A stretch of 64,000 nt of DNA, from the NCBI RefSeq assembly GCF_001742745.1, contig NZ_MJAK01000001.1, positions 186,001-250,000 of the forward strand, in the 5' to 3' direction. This DNA comes from Curtobacterium sp. ER1/6. GTDB lineage: Bacteria > Actinomycetota > Actinomycetes > Actinomycetales > Microbacteriaceae. Of this stretch, positions 35,637-45,783 are shown piece after piece. The translations under genes were made by a program, and so were the position numbers. Within the stretch, counting starts at the first letter, position 1; every line of letters starts with the position of its first letter. Under the pieces are notes generated by a model, which worked only from the letters and a program-made list of their open reading frames with translations, was not told the DNA's origin and did not search any database.

Positions 35637-37085
35637 ATGAGCACAGCGCCCGACGTCCGCACCGTGGAGCGGCAGGGGACCGACGTCATCGCCGAGTCCG
35701 ACCGCAAGGGCACCCCGAGGGGCCTGTTCTGGCCGTGGTTCGCCGCGAATGTGTCCGTGCTCGGCCTGAGCTACGGCTCGTTCGTGCTCGGCTTCGGCAT
35801 CTCGCTCCTGCAGGCCACCGTCGTGTCGGTCGTCGGGGTGGCGTTCTCGTTCCTGCTCTGCGGGATCGTGGCGATCGCCGGCAAGCGGGGCTCGGCGCCG
35901 ACGATGGTGCTGAGCCGCGCCGCGTTCGGCGTGCGGGGCAACCGGGTGCCGTCGTTCCTCAGCTGGGTGCTCACCGTCGGGTGGGAGACGGCGCTGGCGT
36001 CCCTCGCGGTCCTCGCGACGTCGACGGTCTTCCGGGAGCTCGGCTGGGACGACGGCGTCGTGACGAAGCTCGTGGCGCTGCTGGTCGTGGCCGCGCTCGT
36101 CGTCGGTGCGGGCATCGCCGGGTTCGACGTCATCATGCGCCTGCAGACGGTCATCACCGTGGTCACCGCCGTGCTCACGGTCGTCTACGTCGTGCTCGCC
36201 GTGCCGTCGATCGACCCCGGTGCCCTCGGGGCGCTGCCGGCCGGCAGCACGCAGAACGTCGTCGGCGCGCTCGTCCTCGTGATGACCGGGTTCGGCCTCG
36301 GCTGGGTGAACGCCGCCGCCGACTACTCCCGGTACCTCCCGCGGTCGTCGTCGACGGGCGGGGTGGTCTGGTGGACGACGTTCGGCGGAGCGCTCGCCCC
36401 GGCCGTGCTCGTCGTCGTCGGGGTCGTGCTGGCCGGGTCGTCGAAGGACCTCAACGGTTCGATCGGAGCGGACCCCATCGGCGCCCTCACCACGATCCTG
36501 CCGGTGTGGTTCCTCATCCCGTTCGCCCTCGTCGCGATCCTCGGGCTCGTGGGCGGCGCCGTGCTCGACATCTACTCGTCCGGCCTCGCGCTGCTGAGTG
36601 CGGGCGTGCGCATCCCGCGACCGGTCGCCGCCGGGGTGGACGGGGTGTTCATGGTCGCCGGCGCCGTGTACGTCGTGTTCTTCGCGCCGACGTTCATCGC
36701 ACCGTTCCAGGCGTTCCTCATCACGCTGGGCGTGCCGATCGCCGCGTGGGCCGGGGTGTTCGTCGCCGACGTGCTGCTGCGGCGGCGTGGCTACGCCGAG
36801 TCCGAGCTCGAGGACCGCCGAGGCCGCTACGGCGACGTCCGCTGGGCCGCGATCGCGCTCGTCCTGGTCGGCACCGCGCTGGGCTGGGGGCTCGTGACGA
36901 ACACCTCGGGCGTCCCGGCGTGGCTGAACTGGCAGGGGTACCTGCTCGGACCGTTCGGCCTCGGCGGCCGCACGGGTGACTGGGCCTACGCGAACCTCGG
37001 CGTCCTCGTGGCGCTCGTCGTCGGCTTCGTCGGCACGGTGCTCGGCGCACGCGGCTCCGTGCGCCGCCAGGAGTCGGGCGCGTGA
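35637..37085 (+). CDS. NCS1-family cytosine/purine permease
   Basis: 482 residues with about twelve membrane helices. The N terminus carries RGLFWPWFAANVSVLGLSYGSFVLG, the substrate-site region of nucleobase:cation symporter family 1, and GFGLGWVNAAADYSRYLPR is the family motif near the middle. Closest in character to CodB-like cytosine or allantoin/purine permeases; the nucleobase cannot be fixed from sequence. The cysteine hydrolase gene overlaps its stop by four bases, suggesting shared use, for example uptake and then breakdown of a ring compound or amide. Confidence 0.9.
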   Translation: MSTAPDVRTVERQGTDVIAESDRKGTPRGLFWPWFAANVSVLGLSYGSFVLGFGISLLQATVVSVVGVAFSFLLCGIVAIAGKRGSAPTMVLSRAAFGVRGNRVPSFLSWVLTVGWETALASLAVLATSTVFRELGWDDGVVTKLVALLVVAALVVGAGIAGFDVIMRLQTVITVVTAVLTVVYVVLAVPSIDPGALGALPAGSTQNVVGALVLVMTGFGLGWVNAAADYSRYLPRSSSTGGVVWWTTFGGALAPAVLVVVGVVLAGSSKDLNGSIGADPIGALTTILPVWFLIPFALVAILGLVGGAVLDIYSSGLALLSAGVRIPRPVAAGVDGVFMVAGAVYVVFFAPTFIAPFQAFLITLGVPIAAWAGVFVADVLLRRRGYAESELEDRRGRYGDVRWAAIALVLVGTALGWGLVTNTSGVPAWLNWQGYLLGPFGLGGRTGDWAYANLGVLVALVVGFVGTVLGARGSVRRQESGA

Positions 37086-37648
37086 CCGTGACGGTGCCCG
37101 CGGAGGCGTGGCTCGTCGCGATCGACCTGCAGCGCGTCTTCTCCGGCGACAGCCCCTGGGCGGCACCGCGGTACGACGACGCGGCGACCGGCACCGCGCG
37201 GCTGCTGCCCCGGTTCGTCGGGCGGACGGTGCTCACCCGCTTCGTCGCACCCGAGCGGCCGCAGGGCGCCTGGGCACCGTACTACCGTAACTGGCCGTTC
37301 GCGCTCGTGCCCGACGCGGACCCGCTGTACGCGCTGACCGAGCCGTTCGCCGCGCACCGGGACGTCCCCGTCGTGACGGAACCGACGTTCGGCAAGTGGG
37401 GGACGAGCCTCCGGGCCGTCGTGGGCGACCACCCGCACCTCGTGCTCACCGGGGTCTCCACGGACTGCTGCGTGCTCAGCACGGCGCTGGCCGCGGCCGA
37501 CGCCGGAGCGACCGTGACGGTCGTCGCCGACGCGTGCGCCGGGGCGAGCGACGTCGACCACGAACGGGCCCTGGCAGCGATGCGCCTGTACGCCCCGCTG
37601 ATCACCGTCGTCGACCGCGGCGCCGACCTGGTCACCAGCGCCGGGTGA
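37082..37648 (+). CDS. Cysteine hydrolase, isochorismatase-like family
   Basis: 188 residues. The catalytic triad of the family is visible: Asp15 in VAIDLQRVF, Lys105 in TFGKWGTS and Cys130 in [12 protein letters not shown] with the preceding conserved Ser-Thr-Asp. Such enzymes act on amides or N-carbamoyl compounds (nicotinamidase, ureidoacrylate or N-carbamoylsarcosine amidase); the substrate is unknown. Translational overlap with the NCS1 permease (GTGA) suggests it processes something the permease imports. Confidence 0.85.
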   Translation: MTVTVPAEAWLVAIDLQRVFSGDSPWAAPRYDDAATGTARLLPRFVGRTVLTRFVAPERPQGAWAPYYRNWPFALVPDADPLYALTEPFAAHRDVPVVTEPTFGKWGTSLRAVVGDHPHLVLTGVSTDCCVLSTALAAADAGATVTVVADACAGASDVDHERALAAMRLYAPLITVVDRGADLVTSAG

Positions 37649-37664
37649 GGTCACCGGCACGGCG

Positions 37665-37670
37665 TAGAGT
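37665..37670 (+). promoter_or_regulatory. -10 box of a leaderless-type promoter (ispG)
   Basis: TAGAGT ends seven bases before GTG 37678, with no ribosome binding site in between. Confidence 0.5.
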
Positions 37671-37677
37671 GACGCGC

Positions 37678-38832
37678 GTGCCAGCAGTGAACCTCGGTCT
37701 GCCGAAAGTCCCCGCAACCCTGAGCCCGCGCCGGAAGTCGCGGCAGATCCGGGTCGGGAAGGTCCTCGTGGGCGGCGACGCCCCGGTCTCCGTGCAGTCG
37801 ATGACGACGACGCCGACGACGAACATCAACGCGACACTGCAGCAGATCGCCGAGCTCACCGCGTCCGGCTGCGACATCGTCCGCGTCGCGGTCCCCAGCC
37901 AGGACGACGCGGACGCGCTGCCGATCATCGCGAAGAAGTCGCAGATCCCGGTCATCGCCGACATCCACTTCCAGCCGAAGTACGTCTTCCAGGCGATCGA
38001 CGCCGGGTGCGCGGCGGTCCGGGTCAACCCGGGCAACATCCGCAAGTTCGACGACCAGGTCGGCGCCATCGCCCGTGCCGCGAAGGACGCCGGGGTGAGC
38101 CTGCGCATCGGGGTCAACGCCGGGTCCCTCGAGCCGAGCCTGCTGCAGAAGTACGGCAAGGCGACCCCGGAGGCGCTCGTCGAGTCCGCGGTCTGGGAGG
38201 CGAGCCTGTTCGAGGAGCACGACTTCCACGACTTCAAGATCTCGGTCAAGCACAACGACCCGATCGTGATGGTGCAGGCCTACCGCCAGCTCGCCGCGGC
38301 GGGGGACTGGCCGCTGCACCTCGGCGTCACCGAGGCCGGCCCCGAGTTCCAGGGCACGATCAAGAGCGCCACGGCGTTCGGCATCCTGCTCGCCGAGGGC
38401 ATCGGCGACACCATCCGCGTCTCGCTCTCCGCCCCGCCGGCGCAGGAGGTGAAGGTCGGCCTGCAGATCCTGCAGTCGCTCAACCTCCGCGAGCGCAAGC
38501 TCGAGATCGTCTCGTGCCCGAGTTGCGGCCGGGCACAGGTCGACGTCTACCAGCTCGCCAACGACGTGACGAAGGGGCTCGAGGGCATGACCGTGCCCCT
38601 CCGCGTCGCCGTCATGGGCTGCGTCGTGAACGGCCCGGGCGAGGCCCGCGAGGCCGACCTCGGCGTCGCCTCCGGCAACGGCAAGGGGCAGATCTTCGTC
38701 AAGGGCGAGGTCGTCAAGACCGTCCCCGAGCACGAGATCGTCCGGACCCTGATCGCCGAGGCGAACCGGATCGCGGACGAGATGGGCCCGGACGCCGCGC
38801 CCGGCACGCCGCAGGTGGTCACGACGGCCTAG
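37678..38832 (+). CDS. ispG: 4-hydroxy-3-methylbut-2-en-1-yl diphosphate synthase (flavodoxin/ferredoxin)
   Basis: 384 residues. IspG reduces MEcPP to HMBPP, the sixth step of the MEP pathway, with a [4Fe-4S] cluster. Cluster ligands are Cys280 and Cys283 (CPSCGRAQ) and Cys315 with Glu322 (GCVVNGPGE). The N-terminal TIM barrel begins with [24 protein letters not shown]. The start is GTG 37678 placed for leaderless transcription. A seven-pair hairpin follows the gene before the proS promoter. Confidence 0.97.
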   Translation: MPAVNLGLPKVPATLSPRRKSRQIRVGKVLVGGDAPVSVQSMTTTPTTNINATLQQIAELTASGCDIVRVAVPSQDDADALPIIAKKSQIPVIADIHFQPKYVFQAIDAGCAAVRVNPGNIRKFDDQVGAIARAAKDAGVSLRIGVNAGSLEPSLLQKYGKATPEALVESAVWEASLFEEHDFHDFKISVKHNDPIVMVQAYRQLAAAGDWPLHLGVTEAGPEFQGTIKSATAFGILLAEGIGDTIRVSLSAPPAQEVKVGLQILQSLNLRERKLEIVSCPSCGRAQVDVYQLANDVTKGLEGMTVPLRVAVMGCVVNGPGEAREADLGVASGNGKGQIFVKGEVVKTVPEHEIVRTLIAEANRIADEMGPDAAPGTPQVVTTA

Positions 38833-38859
38833 CGCCGACCCCGTTCCGGACGGGAGGCG

Positions 38860-38877
38860 CGTGGCGGCCCCGCCACG
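38860..38877 (+). terminator. Hairpin between ispG and proS
   Basis: CGTGGCG (38860-38866) and CGCCACG (38871-38877) pair around a GCCC loop. It follows a copy of the dispersed GGACGGGAGGCGCG motif. No T-run. Confidence 0.5.
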
Positions 38878-38914
38878 TGTCTCTCGTCCGTCGTCGTCCC
38901 GCGAGCACCGCCGC

Positions 38915-38920
38915 TAGGCT
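38915..38920 (+). promoter_or_regulatory. -10 box of a leaderless-type promoter (proS)
   Basis: TAGGCT ends seven bases before the GTG at 38928. No ribosome binding site lies between them. Confidence 0.5.
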
Positions 38921-38927
38921 TGCGTCC

Positions 38928-40682
38928 GTGGTCACACGGCTCTCCCATCTGTTCCTCCGCACGCTCCGCGACGACCCCTCCGACGCCGAGGTGACGAGCC
39001 ACAAGCTGCTCGTCCGCTCCGGGTACGTCCGTCGTCAGTCCCCGGGCATCTTCGCGTGGCTGCCGCTCGGCCTCCGGGTCCGCCACAAGATCGAGGACAT
39101 CATCCGCGAGGAGATGGTCGCGGCCGGCGCGCAGGAGGTCCTGCTGCCCGCGCTCCTGCCCCGTGAGCCCTACGAGGCGACGAACCGGTGGACCGAGTAC
39201 GGCGACGGCATGTTCCGCCTGCAGGACCGCAAGGGGTCCGACTACCTGCTCGCGCCGACGCACGAGGAGATGTTCGCGCTGCTCGTGAAGGACCTGTACG
39301 GCTCGTACAAGGACCTGCCCGTCACGCTCTTCCAGATCCAGGACAAGTACCGCGACGAGGCCCGGCCCCGCGCCGGACTCCTGCGCGGCCGCGAGTTCAC
39401 CATGAAGGACGCGTACTCGTTCGACCTCACCGACGAGGGGCTCGAGCGCAGCTACCAGGTGATGCGCGACGCCTACGAGCGGATCTTCGCCCGCTTGGGC
39501 CTCGAGTACGTCATCGTCAAGGCCGACGCCGGCGCGATGGGCGGCTCGAAGTCCGAGGAGTTCCTGCACCCGATCGGCGTCGGCGAGGACACCTTCGTCC
39601 GCAGTGCCGGCGGCTACGCGGCGAACGTCGAGGCGTACGTCACGCCGGTGCCGGACGCGCTGCCGATCGACGGCCAACCGGAACCCGTGACGCTGCCGTC
39701 CGCGGACACCCCCACGATCGACACGCTCGTCGCGCACGCCAACGCGGTCGCGCCGCGTGACGGCGCCCCGTGGACCGCCGCGGACACCCTGAAGAACGTC
39801 GTGCTCGCGCTGACGCACCTCGACGGCACCCGCGAGGTCGTCGTCGTCGGACTCCCCGGCGACCGCGAGGTCGACCTCAAGCGCGCCGAGGTGGCGTTCG
39901 CCCCGGCCGAGGTCGAGGCCGCCGGCGACGACGACTTCAAGCGGCACCCGGGCGTCTTCGTCAAGGGCTACATCGGCCCGCAGGTCCTGGGTGCTGAGAG
40001 TGACTCGGGCATCCGGTACCTCGTCGACCCCCGCGTCGTCGAGGGCACGGCGTGGGTCACCGGTGCGAACGAGCGCGGCGTGCACGTCTCCGGGCTCGTG
40101 ATGGGCCGTGACTTCACCGCCGACGGCGTCGCCGAGGTCTCCGACGTCCGCGCGGGCGACCCCGCGCCCGACGGCTCCGGCCCGCTCGAGACCGCCCGCG
40201 GCATGGAGATCGGGCACGTGTTCCAGCTCGGCCGCAAGTACGCCGAGGCGCTCGACCTCAAGGTGCAGGACGAGAACGGCAAGCTCGCGACCGTCACGAT
40301 GGGCTCGTACGGCATCGGCGTGACGCGCATCCTCGCGATCCTCGCCGAGGCACACAACGACGAGAAGGGCCTCGCCTGGCCCAAGGAGGTCGCCCCGTTC
40401 GACGTCCACGTCGTCGCGACCGGCAAGGACCAGGTCGCCTACGACCTCGCCACGACGCTCATCGACACCCTCGAGGGCGAGCGGTACGACGTCGTGTACG
40501 ACGACCGTCCGAAGGTCTCGCCGGGGGTGAAGCTCCGCGACGCCGAGTTGCTCGGTGTCCCCGTGGTCGTCGTGGCCGGGCGGAACGCCGCCGACGGCGT
40601 CGTCGAGCTGTGGGACCGCCGCTCGGGCGAGCGGCGCGACGTGCCGGTCGCCGAACTGCTCGAGGCGGTCCGCGCGATCTGA
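38928..40682 (+). CDS. proS: Proline--tRNA ligase
   Basis: 584 residues, class II synthetase of the bacterial type with the editing (YbaK-like) insertion between motifs 2 and 3. Motif 1 lies in [21 protein letters not shown], motif 2 in [17 protein letters not shown], and motif 3 in [17 protein letters not shown]. The insertion includes residues about 240-390 ([18 protein letters not shown]). The C-terminal anticodon-binding domain is complete. GTG 38928 is seven bases from a TAGGCT box. Confidence 0.97.
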   Translation: MVTRLSHLFLRTLRDDPSDAEVTSHKLLVRSGYVRRQSPGIFAWLPLGLRVRHKIEDIIREEMVAAGAQEVLLPALLPREPYEATNRWTEYGDGMFRLQDRKGSDYLLAPTHEEMFALLVKDLYGSYKDLPVTLFQIQDKYRDEARPRAGLLRGREFTMKDAYSFDLTDEGLERSYQVMRDAYERIFARLGLEYVIVKADAGAMGGSKSEEFLHPIGVGEDTFVRSAGGYAANVEAYVTPVPDALPIDGQPEPVTLPSADTPTIDTLVAHANAVAPRDGAPWTAADTLKNVVLALTHLDGTREVVVVGLPGDREVDLKRAEVAFAPAEVEAAGDDDFKRHPGVFVKGYIGPQVLGAESDSGIRYLVDPRVVEGTAWVTGANERGVHVSGLVMGRDFTADGVAEVSDVRAGDPAPDGSGPLETARGMEIGHVFQLGRKYAEALDLKVQDENGKLATVTMGSYGIGVTRILAILAEAHNDEKGLAWPKEVAPFDVHVVATGKDQVAYDLATTLIDTLEGERYDVVYDDRPKVSPGVKLRDAELLGVPVVVVAGRNAADGVVELWDRRSGERRDVPVAELLEAVRAI

Positions 40683-40702
40683 TCGCGACCCCCTGACGGA
40701 CT

Positions 40703-40749
40703 GGCGCGCCCCGCTCGGCGGCGACGCGGAGCGTTGCGCGGGGCGCGCC
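40703..40749 (+). terminator. Long stem-loop after proS
   Basis: GGCGCGCCCCGC (40703-40714) is the exact reverse complement of GCGGGGCGCGCC (40738-40749), with a 23-base loop that may fold further. It lies 20 bases after the proS stop. No T-run. Confidence 0.55.
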
Positions 40750-40813
40750 GACCGAGCCTGCGAGGGAGGGCGGTACCGGCACCGCGCCTCCCGTCCGTCT
40801 CGTGGTTCTGGGG

Positions 40814-40819
40814 TACGCT
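40814..40819 (+). promoter_or_regulatory. Candidate -10 box of the nusA-ylxR-infB operon
   Basis: TACGCT stands 64 bases before the nusA GTG. The intervening leader contains the nusA binding site GGAGG at 40872-40876. No open frame for rimP is found between proS and nusA. Confidence 0.4.
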
Positions 40820-40883
40820 TGTGGCCGACTTCTGCGCAGTTCCACCCGCAGGAGCGACTCAGCTGAATAACGGAGGCACCTCG

Positions 40884-41879
40884 GTGAAGATCGATCTCGC
40901 AGTCCTGCGACTCATGGAGCGTGAACGGGAGATCCCGTTCGACGAACTCGTCCGGATCATCGAACAGGCCATCCTGACGGCGTACCAGAAGCACCGCACC
41001 GAGAACGACGAGCACGTCGACCCGCAGGCGCGCGTCGAGCTCGACCGCAAGTCCGGCGAGGTCTCGGTGTACGTGCCCGAGCGCGACGAGGACGACAACG
41101 TCGTCGGCGAGGCCGTCGACCAGCCCAGCGACTTCGGCCGCATCGCCGCCTTCGCCGCCAAGCAGGTCATCAACCAGCGGCTGCGGGACATCGGCGACGA
41201 CAAGATCCTCGGTCAGTTCCGCGGCAAGGAGGGCGACATCGTCGCGGGCGTGATCCAGCAGGGTCCGAACCCGAAGATGGTGCACGTCGACCTCGGCACG
41301 GTCGAGGCGATCCTGCCGCCCGAGGAGCAGGTGCCGGGCGAGGAGTACAAGCACGGCAACCGCATCCGCGTCTACGTCACGAGCGTCGGCCGCGGACCGA
41401 AGGGCCCGCAGATCACGGTCTCGCGCACGCACCCGGGCCTGGTCCGGAAGCTCTTCGCGCTCGAGGTCCCGGAGATCGCCTCGGGCGTCGTCGAGATCAC
41501 CTCGATCGCCCGCGAGGCCGGGCACCGCACGAAGCTCGCGGTGAAGGCCAACGAGCCCGGTGTCAACGCCAAGGGCGCCTGCATCGGCGAGCTCGGCGCC
41601 CGCGTCCGCGCGGTGACGACGGAGCTCGGCACCGAGAAGATCGACATCGTCGACTGGTCGTCGGACCTGTCGTCGTTCGTCGCGAGCGCGCTGTCGCCGG
41701 CGAAGGTCACGAGCGCCTTCGTGCTCGACGCCTCGACGAAGGCCGTCCGCGCCCTCGTGCCGGACTACCAGCTGTCGCTCGCCATCGGCAAGGAGGGGCA
41801 GAACGCCCGTCTCGCCGCCAAGCTCACCGGCGCGCGCATCGACATCCAGCCCGACAGCATCCTCGACGGGGACGACTGA
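40884..41879 (+). CDS. nusA: Transcription termination/antitermination protein NusA
   Basis: 331 residues, the short actinobacterial form. N-terminal RNA-polymerase-binding domain ([19 protein letters not shown]), S1 domain near 130-200 ([14 protein letters not shown]), and two KH domains ending in [27 protein letters not shown]. The acidic C-terminal repeats of E. coli NusA are absent. The start is GTG 40884 behind GGAGG; an upstream extension to 40734 is rejected. A 16-pair hairpin lies just after its stop. Confidence 0.97.
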   Translation: MKIDLAVLRLMEREREIPFDELVRIIEQAILTAYQKHRTENDEHVDPQARVELDRKSGEVSVYVPERDEDDNVVGEAVDQPSDFGRIAAFAAKQVINQRLRDIGDDKILGQFRGKEGDIVAGVIQQGPNPKMVHVDLGTVEAILPPEEQVPGEEYKHGNRIRVYVTSVGRGPKGPQITVSRTHPGLVRKLFALEVPEIASGVVEITSIAREAGHRTKLAVKANEPGVNAKGACIGELGARVRAVTTELGTEKIDIVDWSSDLSSFVASALSPAKVTSAFVLDASTKAVRALVPDYQLSLAIGKEGQNARLAAKLTGARIDIQPDSILDGDD

Positions 41880-41891
41880 GGGGCGGGCACC

Positions 41892-41929
41892 GGAACACGT
41901 CGGGCGGTGGCCGCCGCCCGACGTGTTCC
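41892..41929 (+). terminator. 16-pair hairpin between nusA and ylxR
   Basis: GGAACACGTCGGGCGG (41892-41907) is perfectly complementary to CCGCCCGACGTGTTCC (41914-41929) around a six-base loop. It lies 13 bases after the nusA stop and 57 before ylxR. No T-run follows. As an intra-operon hairpin next to nusA it may serve as an attenuator sensitive to NusA itself. Confidence 0.65.
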
Positions 41930-41985
41930 GCTGGTGGCGTGACCCGACCGGGCGCGCCGGATCGCGGTCGTCGGAGGCAAGGAGT

Positions 41986-42303
41986 ATGGTGGTTCCCGTC
42001 AGAACGTGCATCGGCAGTCGTCGCCGTGCTCCTCGATCCTCCCTCCTCCGTGTCGTCGCCCTGAGCGACGGTCGTGTCGTGGCGGATCCGAAGGCAGTCA
42101 TGCCGGGCAGGGGAGCGTGGCTCACCCCGACCGTCGAAGCCTACGAACTGGCCGTCAAGCGCCGGGCCTTCCGCCGGGCGCTCCGGCTGGATCGCGAACC
42201 CGACACGTCCGCAGTGCTCGACCACCTGCACGGCCTCGCAGCCGAGCAGTCGGGCGGACACCAGGACACGACAGAACAGGCTGAACGGCTTATGGACAAC
42301 TGA
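41986..42303 (+). CDS. ylxR: YlxR family RNA-binding protein
   Basis: 105 residues. The family core [21 protein letters not shown] and the later GRGAWLTP with a basic helix (KRRAFRRAL) are present. YlxR (RnpM in Bacillus) binds RNA and is usually found between nusA and infB, as here. Two start codons, ATG 41986 and GTG 41989, follow GGAGGCAAGGAG; ATG is used, though GTG is also plausible. The C-terminal tail after residue 80 is acidic and Gln/Thr-rich. Confidence 0.9.
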   Translation: MVVPVRTCIGSRRRAPRSSLLRVVALSDGRVVADPKAVMPGRGAWLTPTVEAYELAVKRRAFRRALRLDREPDTSAVLDHLHGLAAEQSGGHQDTTEQAERLMDN

Positions 42304-42337
42304 TGAGCGGCTCGAAGTGAGACCCGTCATCCAGTGA

Positions 42338-42363
42338 GTCCTGCCCCCTTCGCGGGGTGGGAC
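42338..42363 (+). terminator. Hairpin in the infB leader
   Basis: GTCCTGCCCC (42338-42347) pairs with GGGGTGGGAC (42354-42363) through ten pairs including two G-T wobbles, with a six-base loop. It ends just before the infB ribosome binding site GAAGGAG, so it could influence translation as well as transcription. Confidence 0.45.
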
Positions 42364-42378
42364 CCGTGAAGGAGAACA

Positions 42379-45219
42379 GTGGCAAAACCACGCGTACACG
42401 AGATCGCATCCGAACTCGGTGTCGACAGCAAGACCGCAATGGAGAAGCTCAAGGAGCTCGGCGAGTTCGTCAAGGGCCCGAGCTCCAGTGTGGAACCCCC
42501 CGTCGCGCGCAAGCTCCGTGCTGCGCTGCAGGCGTCCGGCGCCTCGACGGCGTCGAAGCCCGCCGCTCCGGCGGCCCCGAGCGCCGCTGCGGCGTCCGGT
42601 GCCCCGAAGTCCGGCACCCCCCGGTCCAGCGCCCCGAAGCCCGGCGGTCCCCGCCCGGGTCCGGCGCGCCCGGCACCCGCACCCCAGGCCGAGCCCGAGG
42701 TCCAGGCGGCACCTGCCGCCGACGTGCCCGCGCCGGCCGCCCCGAAGTCGGTCGCACAGCGGCAGGCCGAGGCCGAGGCTGCCCGCAAGGCAGCCGAGGT
42801 CGAGAAGGCCGCCGAGGCGTCTGCGCCGAAGGGTGACGCCGTCAAGCCCGGCGGTGCCCCGAAGCCCGGTTCCGCCGCCGGTCCGAAGCCGGGTGGCCCG
42901 AAGCCGGGCGCCCGTCCCGGCAACAACCCCTACGCGTCCAGCCAGGGCATGGGCTCGCGCCCGCCGCGTCCGGGCAACAACCCGTTCGCGTCCAACCAGG
43001 GCATGGGTCAGCGTCCCGCCGGCGGTGCCGGTGGTGGCAACGGCATCCCGCGTCCGGCTCCGCCGCGTCCGGGCGTCCCGCGTCCCGGTGCGCCGCGTCC
43101 CGGTGGCCCCGGCCAGGCGAACCGTCCCAACGGCTTCGGGCAGCGCCCGGGCCAGGGCGGCGGTCGTGGTGGCCCCGGCGGTCGTCCGGGCGGTGCCCCG
43201 GGTGCCGGTGGCGGCTTCCCCCGTCCGGCCTTCAGCGGCCCGCGTCCCGCCGGTGGCGGTGGCCGTGGTCGTGGCCCCGGTGGTGGTACCGCCGGTGCGT
43301 TCGGTCGCGGTGGTGGCAAGAGCCGTGCCCGCAAGTCGAAGCGGACGAAGCGCGCCGAGTACGAGATGCGGCAGGCGCCGTCGCTCGGCGGTGTGCAGGT
43401 CCCGCGCGGCGACGGCAACACGGTCGTCCGTCTGCGTCGCGGTGCGAGCATCTCGGACTTCGCGGACAAGATCGACGCGATGCCCGGCAACCTGGTCACG
43501 GTGCTCTTCCACCTCGGTGAGATGGCGACCGCGACCGAGTCGCTGGACGAGGCCACGTTCGAGGTCCTCGGCGAGGAGCTGGGCTACAAGATCCAGATCG
43601 TCTCGCCCGAGGACGAGGACCGTGAGCTCCTCGAGGGCTTCGACATCGACATCGACGCCGAGTACGCCGACGAGGACGACTCCGTCCTGCAGCAGCGTCC
43701 CCCGGTCGTCACCGTCATGGGTCACGTCGACCACGGCAAGACCCGCCTGCTCGACGCCATCCGCAACTCGAAGGTGGTCGAGGGCGAGGCCGGCGGCATC
43801 ACGCAACACATCGGTGCGTACCAGATCGTCACCGAGCACGAGGGCATCGAGCGTCCGATCACGTTCATCGACACCCCGGGTCACGAGGCCTTCACGGCCA
43901 TGCGTGCCCGTGGTGCCCAGGTGACGGACATCGCGATCCTCGTGGTCGCGGCGGACGACGGCATCATGCCCCAGACGATCGAGGCGCTGAACCACGCCCA
44001 GTCGGCCGGTGTGCCGATCGTGGTCGCGGTGAACAAGATCGACAAGGAGGGCGCGAACCCGGCGAAGGTCCGGCAGCAGCTCACCGAGTACAACCTGGTG
44101 GCCGAGGAGTACGGCGGCGACGTCATGTTCGTCGACGTGTCGGCGCGCAACAACGTCGGCATCCAGGACCTCCTGGACGCGGTGCTGCTCACGGCGGACG
44201 CGGGGCTCGACCTGCGTGCGAACCCCGACAAGGACGCCCGCGGTGTCGCGATCGAGGCCCGACTCGACAAGGGTCGCGGTGCGGTCGCCACGGTGCTCAT
44301 CCAGTCCGGCACGCTGCACGTCGGTGACGCCATCGTGGCGGGCACGGCCTACGGCCGGGTCCGTGCGATGACCGACGAGAACGGTGTGGCGGTCAAGGCC
44401 GCGACGCCGAGCCGTCCGGTGCAGGTGCAGGGTCTGTCGTCGGTGCCGCGCGCCGGTGACACCTTCCTGGTGACCGAGGAGGACCGTACGGCCCGCCAGA
44501 TCGCCGAGAAGCGTGAGGCCGCCGAGCGCAACGCCCAGCTGGCCAAGGCCCGCAAGCGCATCTCGCTCGAGGACTTCACCCGCGCACTCGAAGAGGGCAA
44601 GGTCGACTCGCTCAACCTCATCATCAAGGGTGACGTCTCCGGTGCCGTCGAGGCACTCGAGCAGTCGCTCCTGGACATCGAGGTCGACGACAGCGTCCAG
44701 CTCCGCATCCTGCACCGCGGTGTGGGTGCGATCACGGAGTCGGACATCGACCTGGCCACGATCGACAACGCGATCGTCGTCGGCTTCAACGTCCGTCCGG
44801 ACGTCAAGGCCCGCGAGCGTGCGGCCCGCGAGGGCATCGACGTGCGCTTCTACTCGGTCATCTACAACGCACTCGAGGACATCGAGCAGTCCCTCAAGGG
44901 CATGCTCAAGCCCGAGTACGAAGAGGTCCAGTCGGGTGTCGCCGAGATCCGCGAGGTGTTCCGCTCCTCGAAGTTCGGCAACATCGCGGGTGTCATCGTC
45001 CGCTCCGGCACGATCACGCGCAACGCCAAGGCGCGCGTCATCCGTGACGGTGTGGTGCTCGCCGACGGCCTGGCCATCGAGTCGCTGCGTCGCTTCAAGG
45101 ACGACGTCACCGAGGTCCGCACGGACTTCGAGGCCGGTATCGGTCTGGGCAAGTACAACGACATCCAGATCGGTGACGAGATCGAGACCACCGAGCTCGT
45201 CGAGAAGCCGCGCGACTAG
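42379..45219 (+). CDS. infB: Translation initiation factor IF-2
   Basis: 946 residues. Binds initiator tRNA and GTP on the 30S subunit. An N-terminal IF2-N helix ([19 protein letters not shown]) is followed by about 300 residues rich in Ala, Pro, Gly and Arg, including two copies of PGNNP(Y/F)AS(S/N)QGMG, then a second IF2-N region and the GTPase domain. G1 is GHVDHGKT at 448-455, G3 DTPGHEAF, G4 NKID. Domains II-IV follow to the end. GTG 42379 is preceded by GAAGGAG. A 14-pair hairpin follows the gene. Confidence 0.98.
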   Translation: MAKPRVHEIASELGVDSKTAMEKLKELGEFVKGPSSSVEPPVARKLRAALQASGASTASKPAAPAAPSAAAASGAPKSGTPRSSAPKPGGPRPGPARPAPAPQAEPEVQAAPAADVPAPAAPKSVAQRQAEAEAARKAAEVEKAAEASAPKGDAVKPGGAPKPGSAAGPKPGGPKPGARPGNNPYASSQGMGSRPPRPGNNPFASNQGMGQRPAGGAGGGNGIPRPAPPRPGVPRPGAPRPGGPGQANRPNGFGQRPGQGGGRGGPGGRPGGAPGAGGGFPRPAFSGPRPAGGGGRGRGPGGGTAGAFGRGGGKSRARKSKRTKRAEYEMRQAPSLGGVQVPRGDGNTVVRLRRGASISDFADKIDAMPGNLVTVLFHLGEMATATESLDEATFEVLGEELGYKIQIVSPEDEDRELLEGFDIDIDAEYADEDDSVLQQRPPVVTVMGHVDHGKTRLLDAIRNSKVVEGEAGGITQHIGAYQIVTEHEGIERPITFIDTPGHEAFTAMRARGAQVTDIAILVVAADDGIMPQTIEALNHAQSAGVPIVVAVNKIDKEGANPAKVRQQLTEYNLVAEEYGGDVMFVDVSARNNVGIQDLLDAVLLTADAGLDLRANPDKDARGVAIEARLDKGRGAVATVLIQSGTLHVGDAIVAGTAYGRVRAMTDENGVAVKAATPSRPVQVQGLSSVPRAGDTFLVTEEDRTARQIAEKREAAERNAQLAKARKRISLEDFTRALEEGKVDSLNLIIKGDVSGAVEALEQSLLDIEVDDSVQLRILHRGVGAITESDIDLATIDNAIVVGFNVRPDVKARERAAREGIDVRFYSVIYNALEDIEQSLKGMLKPEYEEVQSGVAEIREVFRSSKFGNIAGVIVRSGTITRNAKARVIRDGVVLADGLAIESLRRFKDDVTEVRTDFEAGIGLGKYNDIQIGDEIETTELVEKPRD

Positions 45220-45234
45220 TTCCACGGTTACCCT

Positions 45235-45268
45235 GGGCCCCGGCCTCCTTCACGGGAGGCCGGGGCCC
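45235..45268 (+). terminator. 14-pair hairpin after infB
   Basis: GGGCCCCGGCCTCC (45235-45248) is complementary to GGAGGCCGGGGCCC (45255-45268) around TTCACG. It lies 15 bases after the infB stop and 43 before rbfA. No T-run. Confidence 0.65.
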
Positions 45269-45311
45269 GTCCCCGTTCCACGCACGACGTTCATCTCCAC
45301 AGGAGGACCCC

Positions 45312-45764
45312 ATGGCCGATCCGCAGCGCGCACGCAAGATGGCGGACCGCATCAAGGAAGTCGTCGCCCGACGGCTCGACAAGGGCCTGCGTGACCCGCG
45401 TCTCGGCTTCGTCACCATCACCGACGTCCGGGTCACTGGTGACCTGCAGCACGCGTCGGTGTTCTACACCGTCTACGGCTCCGACGAGGAGCGCGCCGAC
45501 TCCGCTGCGGCGCTCAAGGCCGCGACGGGCATGCTCCGCAGCGAGGTCGGCAAGAACATCACGGCCCGGCTCACGCCGTCGCTCGAGTTCATCGCCGACG
45601 CCCTGCCGGAGACGTCCGCGCACATGGAGGACCTGCTCGCGCAGGCTCAGGTCCGTGACGCGCAGGTGCGGGCCGCCTCGGCCGGCGCCCAGTACGCCGG
45701 CGACGCCGACCCGTACAAGCACGACGACGACGAGGACGACGACGAGGACGAGGCGCGCGCCTAG
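45312..45764 (+). CDS. rbfA: Ribosome-binding factor A
   Basis: 150 residues. RbfA helps mature the 16S rRNA 5' end in the 30S subunit. The KH-like fold is recognised from ARKMADRIKEVVARRLDKGL, DPRLGFVTITDVRVTGDLQHA and LTPSLEFIADALPETSAHME. The C terminus is strongly acidic (DDDEDDDEDE), as in other actinobacterial RbfA. ATG 45312 follows CAGGAGGACCCC, an excellent binding site. It is convergent with mutY; only 19 bases lie between the stops. Confidence 0.96.
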   Translation: MADPQRARKMADRIKEVVARRLDKGLRDPRLGFVTITDVRVTGDLQHASVFYTVYGSDEERADSAAALKAATGMLRSEVGKNITARLTPSLEFIADALPETSAHMEDLLAQAQVRDAQVRAASAGAQYAGDADPYKHDDDEDDDEDEARA

Positions 45765-45783
45765 TCCTCACTCACTCGCTCGT

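Noticed and set aside
42900-43320. Gly/Pro/Arg-rich repeats in infB as a mobile or collagen-like insertion
   Set aside because: A low-complexity linker of this kind is normal in actinobacterial IF-2; the two PGNNP repeats are part of it.
41824-45225. A 1133-codon minus-strand frame across ylxR and infB
   Set aside because: Shadow of infB; low-complexity Arg/Gly/Thr stretch mirrors the IF-2 linker.
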